In this document: positions 44,754 through 53,543 of the stretch, piece after piece
Layout: each line of letters starts with the position of its first letter
How positions within the stretch are numbered: the first letter of the stretch is position 1
NCBI RefSeq assembly: GCF_009765355.1
Contig: NZ_VTHK01000023.1
Location: 85,631-149,630, forward strand
Length of the DNA: 64,000 nucleotides
Reading direction: 5' to 3'
Source of the DNA: Amycolatopsis anabasis
GTDB lineage: Bacteria > Actinomycetota > Actinomycetes > Mycobacteriales > Pseudonocardiaceae
Notes under the pieces: generated by a model
The model's database searches: none
The model's input: only the letters and a program-made list of their open reading frames with translations
Told to the model about the DNA's origin: nothing
Made by a program: the position numbers and the translations under genes

Positions 44754-45603
44754 GCCGGTTTCGCGCAGATCGATGCTCCGGACGGCTGCCGGGACGGCCG
44801 CGGCACTGGGCGCGACCAGCGCGCTCGCGGGCACCGCGCGGGCTGCGGACCGGTGGCCGGGCAAGTTGCGGATTCCCCGGGAGCGCATCGGCATCCAGCT
44901 CTACACGCTGCGCGCCCTGCTGCAGGCGGACCTGCCCGGCACCCTGGAGGCGCTGGCCGACATCGGGTACCGGGGCGTCGAACTGGCCGGGACCCACGGC
45001 CGGTCGGCCACCGAGTTCCGGACCCTGCTCGACCGGTACCACCTGGTGGCGCTGTCCAGCCACGTCGGTTTCGACGGGGCCGACGTGGACCAGTTGATCG
45101 CCGACGCGAAGACCCTCGGGCACGGTCACGCGGTCTGCGCCTACGCGAACTACCGGACGATCCCGGAATGGCGCGACTTCGCGGCGCGCCTGGACCGGGC
45201 CGCGCGGGCGTTCCGCCGGGCCGGGATCCGCTACGGCTACCACAACCACGCACACGAGTTCCAGGCGATCGACGGCGTCCGGCCGTACGACGTGCTGACC
45301 CGGGAGACCAGCCGGGAGTTCGTGCACCTGGAGGTCGACCTGTACTGGGCGGTGACCGGCGGGGTGAACCCGGTCGAGTTGTTCTACCGCAACTTCGGCC
45401 GGGTGCGGCAGTTCCACGTCAAGGACCGCGCGCCGAACGGGGACTTCGCCGATCCGGGCACCGGCACGATCGACTTCCGGCGCATCTTCCGCGACACCTG
45501 GCGCGGTGGGGTCCGTCACTACATCGTGGAACACGACCAGCCCGCGGATCCGCTGCACACCGCCCGCGTCGGCTACCAGTACCTGGTTGACCTGCGGTTC
45601 TAG
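44746..45603 (+). CDS. exported (Tat) sugar phosphate isomerase/epimerase-like protein
   Basis: A 285-residue protein with a twin-arginine signal (SRRSMLRTAAG ... cleavage after about TARA), followed by a TIM barrel of the same superfamily as its neighbours (IGIQLYTLRALL, YRGVELAGTHG, YGYHNHAHEFQ, QFHVKDRAPNG). Export of a folded metal enzyme fits the Tat route. Homologues of this kind include enzymes that open 3-keto-glycosides, so with the secreted DUF1080 protein it may act on a keto-sugar outside the cell. It is the last gene of the 17-kb right arm. Confidence 0.83.
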   Translation: MGEPVSRRSMLRTAAGTAAALGATSALAGTARAADRWPGKLRIPRERIGIQLYTLRALLQADLPGTLEALADIGYRGVELAGTHGRSATEFRTLLDRYHLVALSSHVGFDGADVDQLIADAKTLGHGHAVCAYANYRTIPEWRDFAARLDRAARAFRRAGIRYGYHNHAHEFQAIDGVRPYDVLTRETSREFVHLEVDLYWAVTGGVNPVELFYRNFGRVRQFHVKDRAPNGDFADPGTGTIDFRRIFRDTWRGGVRHYIVEHDQPADPLHTARVGYQYLVDLRF

Positions 45604-45640
45604 CCGGGTGGATTAACGAGCGGACGGCGTGCGTTGCGGT

Positions 45641-45659
45641 TAGCGTGAAGATCACGCTA
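45641..45659. promoter_or_regulatory. palindrome before the deazaflavin-type oxidoreductase
   Basis: TAGCGTGA and TCACGCTA form a perfect 8-bp inverted repeat with a 3-nt AGA centre, 13 bp before the ATG and directly before the AAAGGGG ribosome site. It could be an operator or a small hairpin that affects translation. Confidence 0.5.
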
Positions 45660-45672
45660 CGAAAGGGGACCC

Positions 45673-46077
45673 ATGCTGTTCGGTGACGAGCACGTGCGCC
45701 GCTACGAGGAGACCGACGGCGAAGTCGGGCACGACTGGGAGAAGGGCGCGCCCGTCCTCATCCTGACCACCAAGGGCCGCAAGAGCGGTGAGGACCGCAA
45801 GTTCGCGTTGATCTACCAGGAGCACCAGGGCGACTACGTGATCGTGGCGTCCAAGGGCGGAGCCCCGGCCCACCCGGGCTGGTACCTGAACCTGCAGGCG
45901 AACCCCGAGGTGCGGGTCCAGGTCAAGGCCGACAAGTTCACCGCCCGGGCGCGCACCGCCGAGGGCGCCGAGCGGGCCGAGCTGTGGCCGAAGATGGCCG
46001 CCGTGTGGCCGGACTACGACGAGTACCAGAAGAAGACCGACCGCGAGATCCCGGTGGTCGTGCTGGAGCGGGTCTGA
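45673..46077 (+). CDS. deazaflavin-dependent nitroreductase family protein (Ddn/DUF385)
   Basis: A 134-residue split-beta-barrel protein. The blocks LILTTKGRKSGEDRKFALIY and SKGGAPAHPGWYLNL are the F420-binding signature of the Ddn-like family, and the C-terminal Tyr-rich segment (DYDEYQKKTDREIPVVVLE) is also typical. Members reduce quinones or nitro compounds with reduced F420. It has a good Shine-Dalgarno (AAAGGGG), its own palindromic leader and no operon partner. Confidence 0.88.
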   Translation: MLFGDEHVRRYEETDGEVGHDWEKGAPVLILTTKGRKSGEDRKFALIYQEHQGDYVIVASKGGAPAHPGWYLNLQANPEVRVQVKADKFTARARTAEGAERAELWPKMAAVWPDYDEYQKKTDREIPVVVLERV

Positions 46078-46171
46078 CGAACCGGACGGGTGATCGTGGT
46101 TCTCCGGCCGCGGTCACCCGGCCCGGTGGGGAGGCCCTGACCGTCACTCACAAGAGGCATAGGCTGCAGGC

Positions 46172-47557
<1,386 letters not shown>

Positions 47558-47618
47558 TGGATGTGCGCATTTCGCGCGGCTTCACCCAAAGCAAGCCTGG
47601 TTGGCGTCATGATGGAGA

Positions 47619-47656
47619 GGCTTCTCCGTCTCACGTCCGAAGGTTGAGGAGAAGCC
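47619..47656 (+). promoter_or_regulatory. leader hairpin before the 71-residue gene
   Basis: GGCTTCTCC (47619-47627) and GGAGAAGCC (47648-47656) form a perfect 9-bp stem with a 20-nt loop. It ends 4 bp before the GGAGGAAA ribosome site of the next gene and lies 62 bp after the lpdA stop, so it could act as terminator or as a leader structure. Confidence 0.5.
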
Positions 47657-47673
47657 GCGGGGAGGAAACGCGC

Positions 47674-47889
47674 ATGGAACGCGTCTTGGGGGAGTTGCGC
47701 TCGGTCGTCTCCCGGAGAGTGGCGGAAATGCCTGGTCACGAGGCATGGTTCTGGGATCGGGCCGATGCCGCCGGGGTCGGCCGGGACCACGCCGGGTCGA
47801 TGCTCGACGTGGCGGTGGACTGGATCGGCACCGGGCGCGCCGAGAGCGCGGACCCGTATGCCCTCGCCGCTTCCTGGTTACCGCGCTGA
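47674..47889 (+). CDS. hypothetical 71-residue protein
   Basis: A short frame with a strong Shine-Dalgarno (GGAGGAAA) 5 nt before the ATG and good codon use. The product (MERVLGELRSVVSRRVAEMP ... SWLPR) is charged, helical and has no signal or membrane segment. No family is recognised. It is preceded by a 9-bp-stem hairpin and followed by the converging cysteine-rich peptide gene 25 bp away. Confidence 0.6.
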   Translation: MERVLGELRSVVSRRVAEMPGHEAWFWDRADAAGVGRDHAGSMLDVAVDWIGTGRAESADPYALAASWLPR

Positions 47890-47914
47890 AGCTCGGGGCG
47901 CGCCCGGTGGTTGT

Positions 47915-47989
47915 CTAGCAGCTTCCGCAGCAGCCGCAGCCGGGGCCGGTGCAGTTACCGCAACATCCACAGCCATCCATCGCAACCAT
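47915..47989 (-). CDS. tiny cysteine-rich (metallothionein-like) peptide, 24 residues
   Basis: A 24-codon frame encodes a peptide with 8 cysteines, all in its last 18 residues. The pattern is C-x-C-C-x2-C, four residues, then C-x-C-C-x2-C: two near-identical CGCCGNC and CGCCGSC halves joined by TGPG. An internal ATG (47980-47978) gives a 21-residue form with better spacing to the AAAGGA site. Such Cys density is not expected by chance and suggests binding of Zn, Cu or Cd. It is upstream-adjacent to a nested inverted repeat (48001-48077) and diverges from the RNHCP zinc-ribbon gene. No family was recognised. Confidence 0.6.
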   Translation of the reverse strand: MVAMDGCGCCGNCTGPGCGCCGSC

Positions 47990-48000
47990 CGTCCTTTCGG

Positions 48001-48077
48001 CTTCGCGAACTTCCGTCACTCGACGCTAGGCAGGCAGCGCGGAGCGTTATACCGCCTCCCGAGTGACGTATGCGAAG
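48001..48077 (-). promoter_or_regulatory. nested inverted repeat in the leader of the cysteine-rich peptide
   Basis: Two nested perfect stems: CTTCGC (48001-48006) with GCGAAG (48072-48077), and inside them GTCACTCG (48015-48022) with CGAGTGAC (48060-48067). On the minus strand it ends 11 bp before the peptide's first ATG and next to its AAAGGA site, so it would fold in the mRNA leader. Confidence 0.5.
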
Positions 48078-48183
48078 TCCGCCATATGGGGGGACGCCTG
48101 GTCCGGGGTTTTAATCGGTTGCCCTCTTCCCAGCGCCTCGGCTTCACTGTGGTTGATCGGCTTTCCTCATGAGCAACGAAAGT

Positions 48184-48287
48184 GGTGAGTTCGTGTCCAG
48201 CGCGGTTCGGACCCGGCGCGCCCTCCGCGCGGTCGCGGAGGGCTTGCTTCGCCGTCCTGGACACCCATCCGCCGAGGAGAACTCACC
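48184..48287 (+). promoter_or_regulatory. structured 104-nt leader abutting the RNHCP start codon
   Basis: Three nested perfect stems: GGTGAGTT (48184-48191) with AACTCACC (48280-48287); GTGTCCAG (48193-48200) with CTGGACAC (48257-48264); and the tip hairpin CCCTCCGCG (48221-48229) with CGCGGAGGG (48234-48242), loop CGGT. The outer stem ends exactly at the TTG start (48288) and the GAGGAGA ribosome site is held in an internal bulge (48274-48280). This layout suggests control of translation. Confidence 0.6.
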
Positions 48288-48650
48288 TTGTCCGCACGCC
48301 GTACTCGGCCGCGCGCCGAATCGTTCCGCTGCCACCACTGCCGGTTAGACGTCGCACTGCGGGCGCCCGGCACCGCACATCGCAACCACTGCCCCAACTG
48401 CCTGTACAGCAAGCACGTCGACGCGTTCGTCTCCGGTGATCGCGCCGCCGACTGCCACGCCCGCATGGAACCCATCTCCGTCGCGGTACGCGGCGACGGC
48501 GAATGGATCCTCATCCACCGCTGCACCGGCTGCGACGCGCTGAGCGCCAACCGCACCGCGGGCGACGACAACCCGCTGCAACTGATCAGGATCGCGGCCC
48601 GGCCCCTGGCCCAGCCGCCCTTCCCCCTGGAGTTGCTGAACACCTTGTAG
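48288..48650 (+). CDS. RNHCP domain zinc-ribbon protein
   Basis: A 120-residue protein with two zinc ribbons. The RNHCP signature is exact (TAHRNHCPNCLYSKHVD, residues about 29-45), preceded by FRCHHC and followed by ECHARM-like and HRCTGCDALS pairs of ligands. Function of the family is not established. Start is TTG 48288, supported by GAGGAG eight bases upstream and by the position of the leader stem. It diverges from the cysteine-rich peptide gene and converges on the pst genes. Confidence 0.85.
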   Translation: MSARRTRPRAESFRCHHCRLDVALRAPGTAHRNHCPNCLYSKHVDAFVSGDRAADCHARMEPISVAVRGDGEWILIHRCTGCDALSANRTAGDDNPLQLIRIAARPLAQPPFPLELLNTL

Positions 48651-48701
48651 CACCCGTCCGGATCGAGGCCCCCAACCTCGATCCGGACCCACCCCCCACC
48701 G

Positions 48702-48851
48702 CGAGTCCCCCGTTTCGGACGTGCGAGTCCCCCGTTTCGGCACACCGAGTTCCCCGTTTCGGTAGGTGAGTTACACACTCCGGTAAGCGAGTTACACACT
48801 CGGGCACGCGAGTTGCACGTTCGGGTACGCGAGTTGCACGTTCGGGGTCGT
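48702..48851. repeat. seven tandem 21-22 bp repeat units between converging genes
   Basis: Units start GAGT and read GAGTCCCCCGTTTCGG (two), GAGTTCCCCGTTTCGG, GAGTTACACACTCSGG (two) and GAGTTGCACGTTCGGG (two), each with a short variable tail. Neighbouring units pair up in sequence type, which indicates recent local duplication. The array fills the gap between the RNHCP gene and pstS. Two more units occur at 23881-23924. Confidence 0.7.
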
Positions 48852-48871
48852 GCTGGCGGCGGGCTCCCGGG

Positions 48872-50413
48872 TTAACGGGCGCCGCGGAGTTTGCGGATCA
48901 CGCCGCGCACCACCAGCGGCAGGACGATCGCGGCGAACAGCACCAGCGCGGCCCACGCGCCGAACCCGCCGAGCGAGTTTCCTTGGTATGCGGCGGGTTC
49001 GGCGTTCCGCCAGTTCTTCGAGCCGCCGTTGGCGAGGTCCTCCTCGCCCGCGTCGGCACTGGCCTGCCCGGCGTTCTGCGCGGCGGTTTCGGTACCGGAC
49101 GAGTCGGCCGGAGTATTCGCGTCGCCGGTGCCGCCCTTGGTCAGCTTGTCCACGCCGCCCATCGCGGCGAACGGATCGGGCGGGCTCTCCGAACCGGCGC
49201 CCAGGCTGCCGTGGAAGGTCGGATTCGCGCAGTTCGCCGGGGTGAGCTGCTTCGGCGGCTGCCCGGTCAGGCGGCCGATGGAGTTCATCATCTCCTGCGA
49301 AAGATTCGGCGGCAGCGGCGAGTAGCCGATCGCCGCCATGTTGACCTGGCCCGCGCAGGCGATGTGGTCCAGGAACCGCGACATGGTCTCGGTGACGCCC
49401 GGATCGGGATAGCCGCCCTTGCACGTGTCCCGGTCGGGGGAGACCTGGCAGGGCGCCATGATGTAGGAGTACGCCGAGATCGGGTACGTCAGCGGGTCCG
49501 GGTTCGTGTAGACCCCGCTCAGTTCCTGGGACAGGTCCGGCCGCAGATCGGCCTTGGTCAGCGCCGCCGCGATGTTCTTGGCGTACGGCTGCACCCACTG
49601 GCCCGCGGCGTTGCGCACCCAGGCCGCCTGCACCTGGTGGTACTTGGCGTAGGCGAACTCGTCGTACCCGATCGACCACGGCATGGTCTTCACCGTGGAC
49701 GCGATGTTGTCCGAGTTCGCCTGCAGGCTGAAGTAGATCTGCGCCAGCTCGGCGTTCTGCAGGTTGATCGGCCGGATGTCGGGCAGGAAGTTCGCCATGC
49801 CCGAACGGGTCATGAAGGTCCGGTAGGCTTCCGGGGCCGCGTGCGCGACGAAATCGTAGAACAACGCGGTGGTCCCGGAATCCCCGCCGCGCCCGATGAG
49901 CTTGATCGGCTGGTCCGGCAGCGCCTTCCCGCCGTTGGTCGCGGTGATCGCCGGATCGGACCAGCGGGTGATGTCCCCGCTGAAGATGCGGCCGATGGTC
50001 GGCTGGTCCAGGTGCAGATAGTTGACCGGTTTCCCGCCCGCGTCGGTGACGTTGTACATCACCGCGATCGCACCGGCGACGTCCGGGATGTACTGGAAAC
50101 CCCGCTGCCGGGTGGCCGCGCCGCCGATCCCGGCCTTCTCCAGCGAGCTGACCTCCGCCTCGGTCCCCGCGAAGGTCACGGTGTTCGCGCCGAACCGCAC
50201 GATCCCGTCCGGCGAACCGAGGTTCCCGTTGTAGTCGACCGGAATCCCCTTGCCGATGGCGCCGGTCTTCCAGTCGTTCATGGCCAGCGCGACGTAACTC
50301 GAGCCGCCGCCGATCGCGGTGCTCGCGGCCCACGCGGGCGCGGCGGTGGACAGGAGCAGGGCGAGGCAGCCCAGCAGGGCGGCGAACCGGATGCGGCGCA
50401 AGGAATCCCCCAA
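48872..50413 (-). CDS. pstS: PstS-like phosphate-binding protein with C-terminal membrane anchor
   Basis: A 513-residue periplasmic-binding protein. A signal peptide (FAALLGCLALLL ... PAWA) is followed by the phosphate-binding fold (GGGSSYVALAMNDW; FAGTEAEVSS; RIFSGDITRWSDP; GRGGDSGTTALF; WSIGYDEFAYA). Unlike lipoprotein PstS proteins it has no lipobox; instead it ends with a low-complexity linker, one membrane helix (about 475-500) and a basic tail. This is the layout of a sortase substrate without a clear LPxTG motif. The track start is TTG 50413, but TTG 50401 has a better ribosome site. It is the last gene of the pst unit. Confidence 0.82.
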   Translation of the reverse strand: MGDSLRRIRFAALLGCLALLLSTAAPAWAASTAIGGGSSYVALAMNDWKTGAIGKGIPVDYNGNLGSPDGIVRFGANTVTFAGTEAEVSSLEKAGIGGAATRQRGFQYIPDVAGAIAVMYNVTDAGGKPVNYLHLDQPTIGRIFSGDITRWSDPAITATNGGKALPDQPIKLIGRGGDSGTTALFYDFVAHAAPEAYRTFMTRSGMANFLPDIRPINLQNAELAQIYFSLQANSDNIASTVKTMPWSIGYDEFAYAKYHQVQAAWVRNAAGQWVQPYAKNIAAALTKADLRPDLSQELSGVYTNPDPLTYPISAYSYIMAPCQVSPDRDTCKGGYPDPGVTETMSRFLDHIACAGQVNMAAIGYSPLPPNLSQEMMNSIGRLTGQPPKQLTPANCANPTFHGSLGAGSESPPDPFAAMGGVDKLTKGGTGDANTPADSSGTETAAQNAGQASADAGEEDLANGGSKNWRNAEPAAYQGNSLGGFGAWAALVLFAAIVLPLVVRGVIRKLRGAR

Positions 50414-50417
50414 AGAA

Positions 50418-51296
50418 TCAGCCGAAGCGGCCGTTGACGTAGTCGTAGGTGCGTTCGTCGTCGGGATCGGTGAACACCTTGTCGGTCGGACCGTGCTCGA
50501 CGACCCGGCCGGGTTCGTTCTCCGCGGCCAGGAAGAACGCGCAGTGATCGGAAACCCGTTGGGCCTGCTGCATGTTGTGCGTGACGATGACGACCGTGAC
50601 CTCGTGCCCGATCTCGGCGATCGTCTGCTCGATCCGGCGCGTGGAGGTCGGATCCAGCGCGGAGCACGGTTCGTCCATCAGCAGCACGTTCGGCCGCACG
50701 GCCAGCGAGCGCGCGATGCACAACCGCTGCTGCTGCCCACCGGACAGCGCGCCGCCCGGCGCGTTCAGCCGGTCCCGGACCTCGCGCCAGAGGCCCGCCC
50801 GCTCCAGGCTCTGCTCGACCAGCGCTTCCTTGTCGTCGCACTTGATCCCGGCGAGCTTCAGTCCGGAAAGGACGTTGTCGCGAATGGACATCGCCGGGAA
50901 CGGGTTGGGTTTCTGGAACACCATCCCGATCCGCAGCCGCACGTGCTGGGCGCGCGTGCCGTCGGCGTAGATGTCCGTGCCGTCCAGCAGGACCTCCCCG
51001 CCGAGACTCGCCGAGGGCACCAGCTCGTGCATCCGGTTCAGGATGCGCAGGAACGTGGACTTGCCGCAGCCGGACGGGCCGATCAGCGCGGTGACCTCGC
51101 GGGCGGGCATCTCCAGCGAAACGCCCTCGAGCACGAGCCGGTCGCCGAACCAGGCCGCGACCTCGCGGGCCTCCAGGGTGGCGGCCCCGGCCGGTGGCCC
51201 GCCGATCAGCCGCACCTCGCGGGTGGTGGCCTCCCGGCCCTCCTCGGGTTCGGCCTCGAGGTAGTCGATGCCGTACGGGTCGGTCAACTCGGTCAC
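50418..51296 (-). CDS. pstB: phosphate ABC transporter ATP-binding protein
   Basis: A 292-residue ATPase. Walker A is GPSGCGKST, the signature ALSGGQQQRLCIAR, and Walker B LLMDEPCSALDP. The phrase FQKPNPFPAMSIRDNV is specific to PstB. An N-terminal extension of about 45 acidic residues precedes the ATPase domain and is longer than in most PstB proteins. GTG start overlaps the pstA stop (GTGA). Confidence 0.95.
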   Translation of the reverse strand: MTELTDPYGIDYLEAEPEEGREATTREVRLIGGPPAGAATLEAREVAAWFGDRLVLEGVSLEMPAREVTALIGPSGCGKSTFLRILNRMHELVPSASLGGEVLLDGTDIYADGTRAQHVRLRIGMVFQKPNPFPAMSIRDNVLSGLKLAGIKCDDKEALVEQSLERAGLWREVRDRLNAPGGALSGGQQQRLCIARSLAVRPNVLLMDEPCSALDPTSTRRIEQTIAEIGHEVTVVIVTHNMQQAQRVSDHCAFFLAAENEPGRVVEHGPTDKVFTDPDDERTYDYVNGRFG

Positions 51297-52414
51297 CGGG
51301 TCTCCTTGGTTCGTTTCGCCTTGCGCTGGGAGCGGTCCCGCCCGATCAGCCGGGCCAGCGCGAACAGCGCGAAGATCAGCAGGATCAGCACCAGCGCGCC
51401 GACGTATCCCCGTTCCCGGAACGCCTCCAGCGGCAGCTGGACGAACCGGTAGACGAACATCGGCAGGCTTTCCTGCGGCCCGGCGAACGGGTTGGCGTTC
51501 AGCAGGGTCGCGCCGAACGAGGTGAGCAGCAGCGGCGCGGTCTCGCCGACGACCCGGGCGACACCGAGGATGATCGCGGTGGTCACCCCGGTCCGGGCGG
51601 TCGGCAGCACCACCGACCACACCGTGCGCGCCCGGCTCGCGCCCAGCGCCAGGGAAGCCTCGCGCAGCCCGTCGGGCACCAGCCGCAGCACGACGTCGAC
51701 CGTGCGGGTGACCGTCGGCAGCATCACCATGGCCAGCGCCAGGCTGGCCATCAGGCCGTTGTAGTTGAACAGGACCGAACCCCGCTGCGCGTTCGGGATG
51801 ATGAGCGCCGCGTAGACGAACAGCCCGGCGACGATCGACGGCAGCCCGCTCATCGCGTCGACCATGATCCGCACCGGGCGGCGCAACCGCGAGCGCGTCT
51901 CGTTCAGGAACACCGCGGTGAGCAGGCCGAGCGGCACCACGAGCAGCAGCGCCATCGCGGTCTGCTCCAGCGTGCCGATGATCGCGTGCAGCCCGCCGCC
52001 CCGGGTCGACGGATCGGTGGTCGCCACCGCGCCCATATCCGTGGTGAAGAACTCCCAGCGCAGATGCGGCGCGCCCTGCACGATCACGTAGCCGAGCAGG
52101 AACAGCAGCGGCACCAGCAGGCCGAGCGCGCCGGTGACCACGATCGCGGACACCAGTTTGTCGGTCGCGGCCAGTCGGCCGAGCCGGTCGCGGGTGACCA
52201 GGTAGAGCATGGCGAGGAAGAGCGCGTAGCCGACCAGCAGATCGGCGAGCCAGCCCGGCGAGGTCAGCAGCAGGTGCAGGACGAACCAGGTCAGCAGCGC
52301 GGCCGACACCGCGCAGCCGAAGGCCACCAGCCGGTCCTCCCCGGTGGTGGCCGCGGTGCGCCGCTTGGCTGGAAGGCGCCGCGTGGTCGCCGGGCGGGCC
52401 ATCGTCGCGGTCAC
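51293..52414 (-). CDS. pstA: phosphate ABC transporter permease
   Basis: A 373-residue permease. The typical PstA core starts near residue 100 with six membrane helices and the EAA-type loop (REASLALGASRARTVWSVVLP). Before it are about 90 residues with two to three additional hydrophobic segments not found in the short E. coli protein. The GTG start overlaps the pstC stop. It forms the membrane channel with PstC. Confidence 0.93.
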   Translation of the reverse strand: MTATMARPATTRRLPAKRRTAATTGEDRLVAFGCAVSAALLTWFVLHLLLTSPGWLADLLVGYALFLAMLYLVTRDRLGRLAATDKLVSAIVVTGALGLLVPLLFLLGYVIVQGAPHLRWEFFTTDMGAVATTDPSTRGGGLHAIIGTLEQTAMALLLVVPLGLLTAVFLNETRSRLRRPVRIMVDAMSGLPSIVAGLFVYAALIIPNAQRGSVLFNYNGLMASLALAMVMLPTVTRTVDVVLRLVPDGLREASLALGASRARTVWSVVLPTARTGVTTAIILGVARVVGETAPLLLTSFGATLLNANPFAGPQESLPMFVYRFVQLPLEAFRERGYVGALVLILLIFALFALARLIGRDRSQRKAKRTKETR

Positions 52415-53379
52415 GCGTCCACCCCCGCGCCGGACCGGCTGCGCGCGATGATCACCGACGCGGTGAAGTTCGTCGCCAGCGTGAACAGGAAGAGCACCAG
52501 CCCGGCCGCCATCAGGCCGTTCAGACCCAGATCGGTGATCCCGGTGTTGCGTGCGATGAATCCGGAAATGGTCGCCCCGCCTTCCTGCAGGATCTTCGCG
52601 CTCACTTCGGGAATCTGGGGCAGCAGCAGGGAAACCGCGATGGTCTCGCCGAGTGCGCGGCCGAGGCCCAGCATCGAGCCGCCGATCACGCCGCCCCGGC
52701 CGAACGGCAGCACCACGCTGCGGACCATGCCCCACCGCGTGCTGCCCAGGGCGAGCGCGGCTTCCTTCTCGCCCGGGGGCGTTTGCATGAACACCTCGCG
52801 GATCACCGAGGTGGTGATCGGCAGGACCATCAGCGACACCACGATTCCCGCGATGAACATCGAACTCGTGGTGCTCGCGCCCTGATCGGTCGCGAAGATC
52901 GGGATCCAGCCGAGGTTCTCGGTCAGCCACGCCGACACCAGCCCGATCTTCGGCCCGAGGAAGCCGAACCCCCACAACCCGTACAGCAGGCTGGGAATGG
53001 CGGCGAGCAGATCGACGAGCGCGGTCAGCATGCTGCGCAGCCGCCCGCTCGCGTAGTCGGTGATGAACAGCGCGGCCAGGATGCTGATCGGCACGGCGAT
53101 GGCCACCGCGATCACCGCGACGGTGATGGTGCCGGTGAGCAGCCCGAGCACGCCGAGCGCGGGATCGGCCCCGCCGGGATCGAACCGGATCGTGGTGAAG
53201 AAACCGAAACCGGAGAACCGGAACGCGGGCGCGGCCTGCAGCATCAGGAAGAACCCGATCAGCACCAGCAACACCAGCACGGTGACGCCGCCCGCGGTGC
53301 TGAGGCGGCGGAACGCCTTGTCCGCGCGGGACGGGAGATCCGCGATCCGCCTGCGCACTGGGGTATCCGGTGAGGTCAC
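52411..53379 (-). CDS. pstC: phosphate ABC transporter permease
   Basis: A 322-residue permease with six membrane helices and the loop REVFMQTPPGEKEAALALGSTRWGMV, the EAA motif that contacts PstB. It is the first gene of the unit, unusual in that pstS comes last. The GTG start is 31 bp after a PHO-box-like site (53410-53431). Confidence 0.94.
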   Translation of the reverse strand: MTSPDTPVRRRIADLPSRADKAFRRLSTAGGVTVLVLLVLIGFFLMLQAAPAFRFSGFGFFTTIRFDPGGADPALGVLGLLTGTITVAVIAVAIAVPISILAALFITDYASGRLRSMLTALVDLLAAIPSLLYGLWGFGFLGPKIGLVSAWLTENLGWIPIFATDQGASTTSSMFIAGIVVSLMVLPITTSVIREVFMQTPPGEKEAALALGSTRWGMVRSVVLPFGRGGVIGGSMLGLGRALGETIAVSLLLPQIPEVSAKILQEGGATISGFIARNTGITDLGLNGLMAAGLVLFLFTLATNFTASVIIARSRSGAGVDA

Positions 53380-53409
53380 GAGGCGCAGTATGCGGCCGAC
53401 CGGGGCGGT

Positions 53410-53431
53410 AGTAGGTGATGCAAGGGTGAAC
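53410..53431 (-). promoter_or_regulatory. PHO-box-like direct repeat upstream of pstC
   Basis: On the minus strand two 11-nt units follow each other: GTTCACCCTTG and CATCACCTACT. This fits the PhoP-binding direct repeats of actinobacteria (GTTCACC-type core). It lies between pstC and the divergent surface-protein gene, so both may respond to phosphate starvation. Confidence 0.55.
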
Positions 53432-53543
53432 GCCCGACGGGATGATGATGAATCACGATCTTTTGCCCGGTTCGCGCGTTGACCGGTCGTGGCCGGTGCC
53501 CGAACGTATGGCTTGTTTCCCTTCGCGGTCGAGGAGCGGTGTG

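Noticed and set aside
48167..48799. 210-codon minus-strand frame opposite the RNHCP gene
   Set aside because: Its N-terminal part is encoded by the tandem repeats and the rest is antisense to the zinc-ribbon gene, which has an exact RNHCP motif and ribosome site.
48702..48851. Possible CRISPR array
   Set aside because: Repeat units are contiguous with no unique spacers, vary in sequence between units, and no cas genes are present.
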